Shown here: piece by piece, positions 50,215 to 61,988 of the stretch
Position numbering within the stretch: position 1 is the stretch's first letter
Layout of the letters: each line of letters begins with the position of its first letter
Source of the DNA: Lasioglossum baleicum
Taxonomy: Eukaryota; Arthropoda; Insecta; Hymenoptera; Halictidae
NCBI RefSeq assembly: GCF_051020765.1
Contig: NC_134943.1
Location: 4,526,001 to 4,590,000 of the forward strand
DNA: 64,000 bases
Direction of reading: 5' to 3'
The notes under the pieces: model-generated
What the model saw: the letters and a program-made list of their open reading frames with translations, nothing else
Told to the model about the DNA's origin: nothing
Database searches by the model: none
Translations under genes and position numbers: made by a program

Positions 50215-53200
50215 CTGCAAAAACACAGAATTTTTCAATCACAAAAATTCTTGAACATTTAAAAACGAAGAAAAGTAAACGTACCTATGATAATAATCTC
50301 GCGTGCTCGGCTGGCCAACCCTTTCAACGCGTCAAAGTCAACACTTCAGCCGAAGTGAACACGTGACGATGTAATTATCCGGTAGGTTCTTCAGCAACCA
50401 GATTGACGATCGAGATCTGCAATATCAGTACAAAAACAAACGTTATTCCGTGGAGAGAACGACGACATTGTTTCAACCGTGTTCCTTTTGCAATGACGTC
50501 GGTATAACGAGTGAAACGTCATAATAAGTTATTAGTATCAAACGTCTCGAACGTTGAACGAACGAACCAGTCCATCATTGGACGGCAGACTCGTGTTTAA
50601 TCGTCAATTATCAGACACGCTCGCCTCGTGCGACCACTAGGCCACCTGTCCCAAATTCCTGCCGAATGTCCGGGTTTTCGCTCCGTTACCTCGTTGTACT
50701 CATGACACCCGACTGCCACGATCGACATCTATAGGTATGAACTAAATTCGTCGAGCTGAGATCGCGTCCCGAAAAATCGCAAAATATATTTTCTTCATTT
50801 TGCCATCGATCAGAAATCGTTCACCGCTATTAACACAAATAAGCAGAAAGATTTCTCGAAAACCGGATGTGAAACGCTTTCGATACGATTTTTCTGGGGA
50901 ATTCGTCCGGTGAACGGTGCTGTTTTCCTATTTAAAGAGAAGAACGGCGAAGACGCCACTCGGTAATGCGATTCATCGGAATTATGCAGGTTCAAGGTGC
51001 ACACAGTGCACGAATGTAGGCAAGTAGGTTCCCGTCTATCGGGTCTCGGCGTTCTTACCGAATCCACTTACACGGACCCGAGGCCGGGATCGTCCCTGCC
51101 AATAGATTTTCGTTCGATTCCGGATCGGACAACGGCCGATACGTGCGACAAATCACCGATTTGGGATTTGAGTGGCTGTTTGTCTGGCATTTCGATGGCA
51201 GCGCGTTGGGAATTTCTAAAAGGCCACGAACAAACTATTCCGAGTCCCTATTGACCTCGTCAGGCACCTGGTTTCCGATCGATTACGGCTCCACTCTGTT
51301 TCGTCTAAATCTCGACTGTCGTAAAAATGGAAATAATTATAAGTCACGCGCGCGGATCGTGTTTTAATAAACCGTCTACGAATAACACAAAAGCTCATGG
51401 CGTCCCCGGTTATAATTAATACATTCAACCGAGACCGCGTGCGCGAGTATCGAGTGGAAGGTAATTACGATCCACCGAATGATCTATACCGAATTCCGTT
51501 AGCACGGCGAAGTCACGGACGCTTGTTTATTACCAGCATACATTAGTTATTATTCCGCTTTGCGATTCGTGCCAGAATAGACTGCGACACCTGTTCTTTC
51601 TTTCGCTACGGGGCCGTGGCTGAATAAAAATCACTGCCGGCTGTTTACACGTCCGTTGTTCCATGCTAACCATGAATCGGGCACGCCGAAGATGTGGCGT
51701 GGTGCCAAATACATATAACGGTTCTACCGGTGTGGTAATTCCAAAGTCAGGCATTCGCATAATGAGCACCTAATAGTAACCCATATAGAAGCCACTCGAA
51801 ATCCCGCCTCGTTCCCCTTTCTTTCGGACACAGAATTTTTATTATTCCTGAACAATTTTGTCCAACCACAAAATTCTTCGGCAATTAATAGACTGATAAA
51901 AACGAGTAGGAAGATGAAAGAATTCAAGAGAGTATCAGCTTATTGAAATTATTAAAGGGAGAAACATATCTTTATTTGATTTCAATACCTTGTAATTGAT
52001 ACAGAAAATTATTTTACATAAAGATCTCCAATCTAGCTACTCATTTACTTCTTACATACTGTAAATGATGGATCTCTTTCTATATTATGAGATGTATTTC
52101 GTTAATTTGGGATTTTATAAATGATGATTTGTTGACTTAAAGTGTACAATAAAAATCGGTGAAATATTATCCCAGCATCTTTTATGCAACTATTTTTGAG
52201 GAGTGTGTGAGGATAATGTCAATTATTCATCACAAGGATTAATGAATGTAGAAAAGGAAAATCGTGCAGAATTGCACAATGAATGGTTTTTATGCAAAGT
52301 GAAAATCGTCTGCATTAATTTCAAGGTACAAGAGCACCAAAGGCATGTGTTTCCTTAATAATCTGAATGAGTTAAAAATAATGTATTGTTAAATTCCTGA
52401 AACGTTTTTACTGTTTCGCATTCCATCTCGACTCATTTTTAAATTCATTAAGATCCACAGTCCGGTAATAGCATTTAAATTGAAGATCCTGATCAGTGGT
52501 ACAGTCGAATCCGACACGGAGTGAAAAACAAGAAGTATCGTGTTATTAATCACGCCTCGGGAAGAATGGAAACACGGCGATATTGATTGCGAATCGTCGC
52601 CTACAAATCTGCTAATAATCTCGTCGCGGGATTTAACACGGGATCGATCCTCGCCGAGTGAGATAAATACGTTAGCAATCACTACTGGTATGCCGAATGT
52701 ACTATAGACCATATGATACGCACATAATCCACATTACTCTATGTGCGACGTAACGACCACGCGGTAATCGAGCGTAACGCAACAAATTGACAACTTGATG
52801 ACAACTCGATGCACTTTCGATGTAAAGGTGTCGTATTGCTGATCGATCGTGCGAGATATTAGCCGGAGCTCGCTGAAAATCGTCTACCGTTAATATACCA
52901 CCTGCCGATTTACTATCCACCTTTCCTATCTGCTCGTTTCCACCATCATTCGCGACATGCATTCTTGCTTTCGGACAATTGTCTCTGTTACGTCCGTATC
53001 CCTTCATACAGCGACACAAAAACTTACTTTGGTGGACTCATCATCGACAAGGTATTACATTACAGTTTCATATCTTTATTTCCATCGTTCTCGAGTCGCA
53101 ACGAGATTTCGTTTCGACCCGAGAGAAATCGTACTAGTGGTCATTCGAAATGGATTACGCGGGAACGAGCGATTGATGGCGAAAAAATTGCTGCAAAACG

Positions 53201-56200
53201 CACGCGTACGTGTACAGATTTGTGTTCACGTTTCTGAGCTGGCTGCGCGAGATTAGCCCCAACCGGCGAGTAGCCACCAACTGTTGCGGCGATGCACATT
53301 CGATAGAATGAAAGCGGTCACCACGTGGTCGGCTATACATAATGCGCTGCATATCCCACGGCGCGTCATATAATGTCTCCGATCAAGACTGCAGCTTGCT
53401 GTCATTAGCAACGCATTAGAGTCACGACGAATCCCGCTGTAAATAACAGTTTAATCAATGGCCCAGATAATTGGATCACACTCGGCCGTGCTGCAATTAC
53501 GATCTAGCGGGTGACAGGTGCATCCGGAGGATCCTGATCGAAGAACGACGTCGCGCGAGACCTAAACGATCGGTTATACATACATAGATCGCGCGGTATT
53601 GGGCGTGAAAATTGGAAAAAGTTGAAGAGAAAAGCGTCTTACGTTTCGCCACCCAGGTCGTCGAGGGTTTTTTTCGGTTTCCGCTTCGGCGAATCCGTAA
53701 TCAATGTCGCACGAGGAGCAGGAACGCACCTTACACTAATCGACGCACCATGTGCCGAGAAATCTCCGCGTGGTCGCGCGGTCGGAGGCACTCTAAAGCA
53801 CAGTCAGTTGATCTCAACAGATTTCAGCCGCGAAAACGGGGACAAAATCGGCGAACGTGTGTGCGAGATGGTAGAGGATCCCGGGACGTTTGCAAGCCGA
53901 TTCGTTGCTTTCCTGCCTGGTTGCAAAGAACGAGTCGTTTCGGGTCCCCTGAACGTTTCCCGCGCGACTGATCTGCAGACGGATTCGCACCGGGATTCGC
54001 CGCGATATCTGTTCGCGGCAGCTAGAAAGACGCGGTTGCGGCGTGGCTGCGGAACCGATGGTGCACGCGAGAACTCAACGAGTCGGAATGGGGTACACCT
54101 GTCCGATATAGAGAGTATACTATAAACGTGGCGGCCCGCCCCCTGACCCAGACACATGGTACAGTTATATAGGTCCCTCAACAGACCGGAGGATATCTCT
54201 TGTCGTTCGGTCGGGCCACACTCTTGACGACCACGACCATGACTCGTGGACGTGGTCGCGGTCGTGCTCCTATTCGTCGTTCTTGTTCTTCATGATGCCC
54301 CTGTTGCCGTCTGGCCGTATGCACGCGACTTGTTAGACATACGACGCCGCACCGTCGCGTCGTTAGCACGCGTCTCTCTTCCTGCACCTGCTGCGATGCT
54401 GTGCTACCGATACTGCGAATTTTTGACCGATTGCATACAGGTTTAATTTCATTCATGACTGTCTCCGGAATCAGACGGCATTTGAAATCCTGTTTGTGTC
54501 GCGAGCTTCGGGGATGTTGGCCCTTTCGAATTGGAACTTTGATGTTTAGCTGTAGAGTATCCTTAATATTTGTGACTGATATTTATGCAGAAAGCTGTGG
54601 TTTAATAAGAAATAATTTTCACAATGAAATTATACAACTTAGAAATTTTTGTTCAACTTCCCATTCTCGTCCCTTTTTGAACTGCAACTTTTCTGCCGAT
54701 CAGTAGAATGTCATCTTCAATATTAGGTACTGCTATTTGTACAGAAAACTGTGGAAATAATCGGTTCTTTAATCATTTACACAATCAAATTGTATGAGAA
54801 ATCACAGAAATATAAATAACTTTTATAAAGTCTGCCAACATATTTTAAATATTTTCGAATATCAAACTCTAGAGCCAAAAGAGGAAACAAATTTATGATA
54901 AAATAAAACATTTCCTGATCGTAACTTCTACGAAACAGTTTTTACGATCGATTAAAAGTAGGTCAAACGTATTTCATGGAAATGGAATGCAAAGCATCGT
55001 AATCCGTTAGCAAGATCATTACTAAAAACGTGACAAATCATTCCATTTCTTAAATTAGTTTATGCAAATATCGGAACATGTTCGTCTCGTCTTGAGTGTA
55101 CCAATTTTTCCGATGTAACAGATATTTCAGTAGCCGATAAAGCGCGAAGTTGCAGAATGCGCCTGTTTCCGGTGAGGATTTAACCGTATAGTGCACTTTC
55201 ATACTAATTACTAAGAGCAACATGTGCACACACGTATAACCAAGGTATGAACGTAGTAAATGGGTGAATCAGCCGACAATCAACCGACCGACCGACCGAC
55301 CGACTGACCGCACACACATTGGTGACCTATAGGTGAGTACCAGCTGGATACGTGCCTTTGTGTGGAACAATGGATGGAATCTTATTAGCGGGAATCATTG
55401 TTCGGTTTCTCACTGGTGAATATGATGCGTACACGCGTTTTCTGCTATTCAAGTGTCTGGCAATGACGACAGTGAATTGAAGTTTGGTTGCTATTTTACT
55501 TTGCGTAACCATACATTATTAAAGCTACTGAAATAAAAGATCAAGAAGAAAATACGCATGACATAATAACGATAGCAGCAAGTGTACTATTAGAGAATTA
55601 AGAATAATTAAATCGATGTGCTCGATGTCATCCCTGGCGTGGTAGTTTGAATGAATAAAGGACTGATCTTCAATAATTTAATGTAAAGTTGATGTATATT
55701 GCTGTGTGACGTCAACTTAAAAAACAGACACATTTCCATACATGAGTACACTATTAAAACATTAATATATTACATGGTTACTGCTTACTACGAGATCACA
55801 AACAATAGTTTTGTGCACGCCGCTGTCGAAATGACTGTCGTTAATAAGCGATCGATACTATCGCCTCGAATTAATATATATTATTTACAATTGCATTTAC
55901 ACAAAATACCTACATTTTCTTTCCTGTGTATTTACATCGAGTTTGCAATACAAATAAAATACACCGTATATTGGCAATTTGATCGTTCAATTATGGCCGC
56001 GGCAACGGGTAGATCTCGCGGCTACCATCATCATCGTACTTCAACTCGCGACTGGAATAGCGCATCACCTTTTACGACATAGTTTATCAAATAAATCGAG
56101 AATCGTAAAATGCAGAGTTCCCGAACAGCGTTTAAGCCGTCATTTCTTGTATTACACGGCACACTTTGCCGCTATAATTGACACATTGCGAAAATACTAT

Positions 56201-57548
56201 TTCGCACAACAGCTTTTTTCTTCGTGTTTTCTTTTTTTGTTGCACTTTTTCCATTAATTTTATTACTTCTTTATTTATTTTTTTTCCTTTAAATCGAACC
56301 AAAGCGACACACTGTTACGACGTCGTGTCGGACACCGAACATAGCGAGTGTTGTGAGCATGTAATGTAACTCTTTTTGCGATAGATAATAATGATTACAT
56401 GCAAGACAAACCTTGCGCTTAATATAATCGGTTAAATTTATAATTTGCGTTTTATATAGAGCGCAACATCAAATGATGATCCGTATGGTACGTCGAACAA
56501 TTAACTTTCATATTGAACATTGTGAAGTTGTCTCTAAAATATAAACTGCGTTTGTAGAAAAACTTAACGATGATGCATTTTCAACTTCTGCCCCATTGTT
56601 TTTTCACTTTATTTTTTATCTTTTTTTTCTTCTAAATATTGTCTTCGATGTATTACGCTATGTCTTATCACGGTAAAGTTTTATAGAGTATATACTTTTT
56701 TTAGAACCCATTAGGATCCGAAAATCCAGTTTGATTTTCATTTAAACTTTGTAGATACTATTTAACATTTTGTCTAACGATGGATCACCAGGGAATATAT
56801 CTATAAGTTTTCCGGTTATCCATATGATTCGTTTCGATCATTGATTTTTTTTCTACTCGAACGTCGCTTGCGTGCCCGTTTATACTTTGTTTTTCACCAA
56901 GGTGCTCTTCGCTTTTATATAAATTAAATTGAAAAAGTGCGATGTCACTAGCTCGCACATACACCCCCTTTTTTTCCGCTCGTGACACCGTTCTGGCAAT
57001 GCGTTTCTATAAAACGTAAAATGATCACAGTGGACCAGCACCGAAAGAAAAAGTATATAAATACAAGAAAAGAAAGTCAATAAAAAAATATTGTCAAATT
57101 TAAAAAAGGAAAGAAAGATATACAAACAAAAGATAATGAAAATACATGTTAAAAATCTATACGCGTCTCTCGTGTATGGCTTTCTTAAAGCTTTAGTGAA
57201 AATAATAATAGTTACAATGAATCAAACTTCCCAACTTGTTTTTCCAGAAAACATTCTGAAATATTGTCGGAAGATCTAACTCGTAAACATCGCTAAGTTA
57301 ATTTTGGTATTACTAATTAGATTTTTGAAGCTTCTCAAATAATCCTCTATCAGAAAATATCCCGTTATCGAAAATTTGTAGCACAATCGCGGTTTACTTT
57401 GAAAAAACAGCGGTTAGTGAATCCTAGATCATTCGCCAATGCAAAACATATATATGTATATATGTATATATATATATATATATGTATACTGGTGTCCATA
57501 GCATTCTCTAGTTATTAACAATAGTGCATAAATGAATTCAATGTGATG
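50215..57548. other. Upstream DNA of dusky-like and 3' flank of WDR44
   Basis: From 53.6 to 54.4 kb the DNA is CpG-rich. On the minus strand it contains CCTATATAACTG (54,162-54,172) and a GC-rich run, a plausible start region for the dusky-like gene. An (ACCG)n repeat lies at about 55,277-55,307 and a (TA)n/TATG repeat at about 57,444-57,486. From 55.5 kb it is AT-rich, probably including the 3'UTR of WDR44. Open frames at 53.6-54.1 kb overlap in several phases and look like composition. Confidence 0.4.
57444..57486 (+). repeat. TA-rich microsatellite
   Basis: Runs of TATATG and (TA)n lie about 60 bases beyond the WDR44 stop, in its 3'UTR. A length-variable marker; no function is implied. 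Confidence 0.75.
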
Positions 57549-60500
57549 TTATGCAAGAGCGGACGCCGGCAGGGAACTGTGCTTAGGTTTCGTTTTATTT
57601 ACAAAAACCTTTATGCAACCATTGAAATCGGCGCTCACGAGAACATGACCACCACAGCCTTTGGTGCGCTGTTCAACCACAGGATCAACGGGAGGAACGT
57701 CTACGGTTGAACTAGCTAGATTTTTTGCATATTCCTTGCTCTCCCAGTGCTCCCTCTCTTCGATTTGTTTAATAATACTATCTGGATTTGGTGCAAATAC
57801 TGCGCATGTTACTACAGCGTTATGAGCTTTGATGCCCTCCCAGAAATCATTCCGGTCTCTACGTACACTAGAGAATTTCGAATAATCGTGATGGGTCTTC
57901 CAGATGTAAATGCACTGGTTTTCCGAACCGCTAACTATATATTGCCCGTCGGGGCTGAAACTCGCTTTAATCTGGCTACTGACGTTAACGTAGCCCTTAT
58001 ATTTGCATGACAGATTCAAATCCCTCAAGTCGTATAACCGGATACGGCTGTCGTTCGAGGTGACCAGGATCTTGTCTTCACCGGGCATAGGCTCGATACC
58101 GCTAATCTTTCTTCCGGTCGAGTTCTTGCCTCTGGTCGACCGGACGTGTATCTGCGTGTGATACTTCAACTGATCCGTGTTGTAGAATATACATCGGCCG
58201 TCGTACGAGCCTACCACCGCAAATTTTCCATTCTGGCAGAAATTCGCGGCGGTGATCAATTTGGTTTGACCGTCGACCTCGCTCCACACGGCAACTTTCT
58301 TGTCCGGGATGTTCCACAGCCGGAGTTTACCGTCCAAAGATCCTGACAGGAAGTATCGATCGTCGCGAGGATGAAATACTATCGCCGTAACGAAATCAAT
58401 ATGCTGGAAACAGCAGAGGCATTCCTTTCTCGATATATGCCATAGCCGCACGGTTTTGTCCATCGACGATGACAGAACGAAGTAATTCTTAGACCAGGAC
58501 ACGTCAAGCAAGTCCGAAGTATGGCCGGTGTAAGTGCAAAACGGTTTTGGCATGAACGGACTCTTCGTCCCCTCGATTTCACTAAAGGCACTAGCCACAA
58601 CGTTAGGATCTTCCATCGACTGTTGCGAGACCAGAGACTCCTGCGAAGGGGTGGGACTAACTTTCTCCGCGTTGTATTTCGTTCGCATATCCTGAAAATA
58701 GGTGAAATGGTCGCGCAGGACCCAAATTCTCAGAACTCGGTCTTGTCCCGCTGTAGCAAGCAATCGCCCACAGGCAGAGAATTTCATACACCAAACAGGA
58801 CCCACGTGTTCGCCGCTCAAGTCCTGAACATGCTGCAGACAACTGAACTCGTACGGTCCTTTATGGCTGTTGGACGCTTTCAATTTGATGTATTGCTGTT
58901 CGCCAGGATAGACTTCGTCTACTATGTCCATAACGTCTTCCTTGTGCCTTGCATGCGATACCTCTTGCGCAATAGACTTTGCTTTGTCCATTGTTTTTTT
59001 CACAGTGGATCCTAAAAATCGTTTTATCTTCTGAGTCCTCTTTCGAACTCTGCCAACAGCTACATCTTCATCCGGCGGTATACTGGACATTTTACTATCG
59101 ACACTTTCCTCGTCGCTTTCTTTCTCCTTCTCGAGACTAGAATTGCTTATATATTCTGAAGTAAGTCTCATAATATGAAGCGATAAGGGATTAATACACT
59201 GCGGTAGTTTATCTTCCGCTATACTCAATGGCACTCTTTCACCAGTGTCTAAGTTTAATACAGTTACTTGTTCTAGTATTTCCTGAAACGAGATAAATGC
59301 CTTATTTGATTGATAAATTACATAACAAACCTAGCATCTGTATCTAATCTTTCAATTAATGCTATACCATGTCTGTTAGGCGTTTGCCGGAATCTGTTCT
59401 TGTTCTCACGAACATATTTAACTGTTTGACCATGTCTTGATCACCAGCAGATTTTCGTCTCTCCTTTGAACCTGGAGAACTAATACCTGAAAATTTATGA
59501 GGACCCAAAGAGTAACGGCCAATGCTGTTACTTGACATGGACCCCATTGGACTACTAGATTTGTCGCTCGATCTCACACTCATTAATTCAGCCTTGACTC
59601 TTTCTATTCTTTCTAATTCTTCAACTGAAGGACCTTCTGCTTTCAATTTATCTTCGTCCTATAAATAAATAATTATATATATCTATATCGTACATTTACG
59701 TAACGTACGTTTATGTAAATAAATTGCAATACACACTTGTGGTTTAACAACATACTGCCCTTTGGTCGCGGACCGAATATCGAGCGAATGTTCAAATTCT
59801 CTAGTGATCGACTCGATCGTACTTGCTGGACTTGGTAGTGGCGATGCAGGCAGCACTGATTCGGTTGTATTAGGCTAAAATTATAGGACTTCGTTATTAA
59901 TTTGTCAAACATAATACGATAAATGTAACAATTTTAGAAAAATACGTGTTACACACTAAAATAATTGTACTAATTGAAAAGTATCGTACAGCAAGGTCCG
60001 TAGGTGTTTGAGCTTTTGACTTTTTTTTACGTCTCGGTGGTGCAACAGGTATTCCGACCACAGTAACATCTTCGCTTGACTTTCCGTTATTCTTTGTACT
60101 AGCGATGACATCGGGTTCTTGAAGCATAACAGTCTTATCATTTTGTGAGTGAGAAGAATAGTTCGATCTGCCGTTAACAGAGGATTCCTGTAGGAGATCC
60201 CCTGATAACGTAAGGATGCTGGAGGACTGGGACACCTTACCAGACACTGTGTCCTCGTCTTTGCTTGGAATACTAGCAATGGAGGACATCTGGCTTTCTC
60301 GGGTAAGGATGGCAGAAGGAGGACACTGGGTTACATTTGTTACGAGTACAGCAGAAGCACTGTCCCCAACTCCAGCTAAAATTCGACCCACTCGTCCTAA
60401 AGAGGTCATGCTTTGTAGGCTAAGAGTATCGTGTTCAATAATTCTAAAAGGATGCGTCGTTTTCGAAGGAGCAGGATAAACACCCTCGATAGATGATGTT

Positions 60501-61588
60501 TGACTATCTGGGGGGGAACTATTAATTGGGATATCATCATCTTCCGTTTGCATGCGATGTCGAAGTTCTCGAAATCTCCTTCGACCGACAATTTTATCCG
60601 TACTTGATTCCTTTCCATCTTCTTCCTAAAGGAATGCACAAATTTATGAAAATTACTATTACTAATACCAGCAGTATCAATAATATTATAAACCGAATAG
60701 ATACTTACAGATTTATCTTTACAAGGTACAGATTCTGTAGTTACATTATCCTTTGGTTCTATAATTGGTTTTGGTTCAGCAGGCTTTACAAAAACATCAT
60801 CCTCGTCATCTGCTTTTTTAGTAATATCTACAGTTTCCTTGGATTGTATTTCAACACTAAAGGAATCACGTTGTTTACTTCTCCTATGAAAATCAAATAC
60901 TCTATTCTTAAGTAGAACACATTAAAGTTGTTAGAAATTGAAATAAAATTTATTATTTCGTAAATTACATTGTTATACTGAAATCATTGTATAGGGATTT
61001 ATTTAATATCTTTATTACAATATTATGTTTAAAACGAAACAGACATACAAATATAGGTTGACACAGGTAATACGATAATTACTATGACATTAAAAGTTAT
61101 TTACTAACTCGTAGTAGATATAGTATCGACAATTAGAGCTCTACGACAGTTACAAATGCCGGCCCTGAAGTGACTGCATAAAATCATAAAAAGCGATTGC
61201 ACGAAAGTACTCAATTGCAGACCTAACCAAGAATAATTAGGTAGGAACATGATACAACAAGAAAAGACAGGTGCGATAAAATAATCTAGAACGTGGAGCG
61301 AATGTTGCGAGTGTGGAATAAAATCGGACGGGACATGACACCGAGCAAATGAAAAACGCGGAAAAAATCAGTTCGTAGCAGCTATTATTCCATAAGCGAA
61401 TCAGTTCAAATTGTTACGAAAGCTACATAGTAACAATTTACAATGCACGCGTGTTGTAAATAAAATATTAGCGAAGATCTCGAAGCGAATCATATGACAA
61501 GCGAGGATTAGTGAAATTACCGTGAATTACGTTGGAAACTATCGTCCTCCGCGTCAAAAAATTCTTCGGAATCGCTGCTTCCAGACAT
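57549..61588 (-). CDS. WDR44: WD repeat-containing protein 44 (Rab11-binding), complete
   Basis: Six exons join in frame: 61521-61588, 60709-60883, 59990-60625, 59737-59874, 59368-59658 and 57549-59282. The protein is 1013 residues, against about 913 in human. It opens MSGSSDSEEFFDAEDD, where EFFDAED fits an FFAT motif for binding VAP proteins at the ER, as in vertebrate WDR44. A disordered, Ser- and Pro-rich region follows, with PPRRKKKSK. The conserved NLDTGERVPLSIAEDKLP segment starts near 445. The WD40 propeller runs from about 593 (GEHVGPVWCMKFSACGRLLA) through SMDKTVRLWHISRKECLCCF, SGSLDGKLRLWNIPDKKVA and VRRDRNDFWEGIKAHNAVVT to VSADFNGCIKVFVNK at the end. The whole propeller is in one exon. 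WDR44 acts on recycling endosomes and tubular carriers with GTP-bound Rab11, in secretion and as a brake on ciliogenesis. All splice sites are GT/AG. Confidence 0.95.
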
Positions 61589-61988
61589 TGTCGTCTGCAC
61601 TGAATGATCGGTAATAATAATATTGTCCACATCGATACTGTCAAGACGCGTCACGCGTTTCGCAAAATCGCGAACACTAGGGCTAGATAAAAGCGGCTAC
61701 AGGACTGCGATCGGCACGAAGTCATGATTTGACTTCTAATAGCGGTTACTGAAATGCACTGCCCCGTGCCGAGTACGCTGGTGCGTATTTCAATTATCCT
61801 AGTTCTTTCAGACGTGTATTAACGATGCGAACGTGGTAACACTGCACAAGTCCATCCAATAAAGAGGTCGCGTCATGGAAAAGAGTTGTGCGATTGGTGA
61901 ACAACGAATTTGCAGCCTCGAACTCGTGCAGCTGCCCGCTCGCCAGCATGCCTGCTGCAAAGGAGGCGAGCCGTCACACAAAAGCAAG
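61589..61988. promoter_or_regulatory. Divergent promoter between WDR44 and Fmr1
   Basis: The two start codons lie 400 bp apart, head to head. The gap is richer in CpG than its surroundings (ACGCGTCACGCG near 61,650) and has no clear TATA box at a useful position, as expected for two housekeeping-type genes. Both 5'UTRs must lie here, so the promoter is compact and probably shared. An ATG at 61,875 is in frame with Fmr1. Confidence 0.65.

Noticed and set aside
51724..51927. Hydrophobic start (FIFLLVFISLLIA) as the dusky-like signal peptide
   Set aside because: It begins at TTG rather than ATG and has no donor in phase. The exon at 50,130-50,174 fits far better.
53612..54125. Open frames up to 167 codons in the CpG-rich block
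   Set aside because: Several frames on both strands are open at once, the sign of GC-rich composition rather than coding. It is better explained as promoter or leader DNA.
58102..59015. Open frames on both strands inside the WDR44 last exon
   Set aside because: Shadows of the WD40 coding frame.
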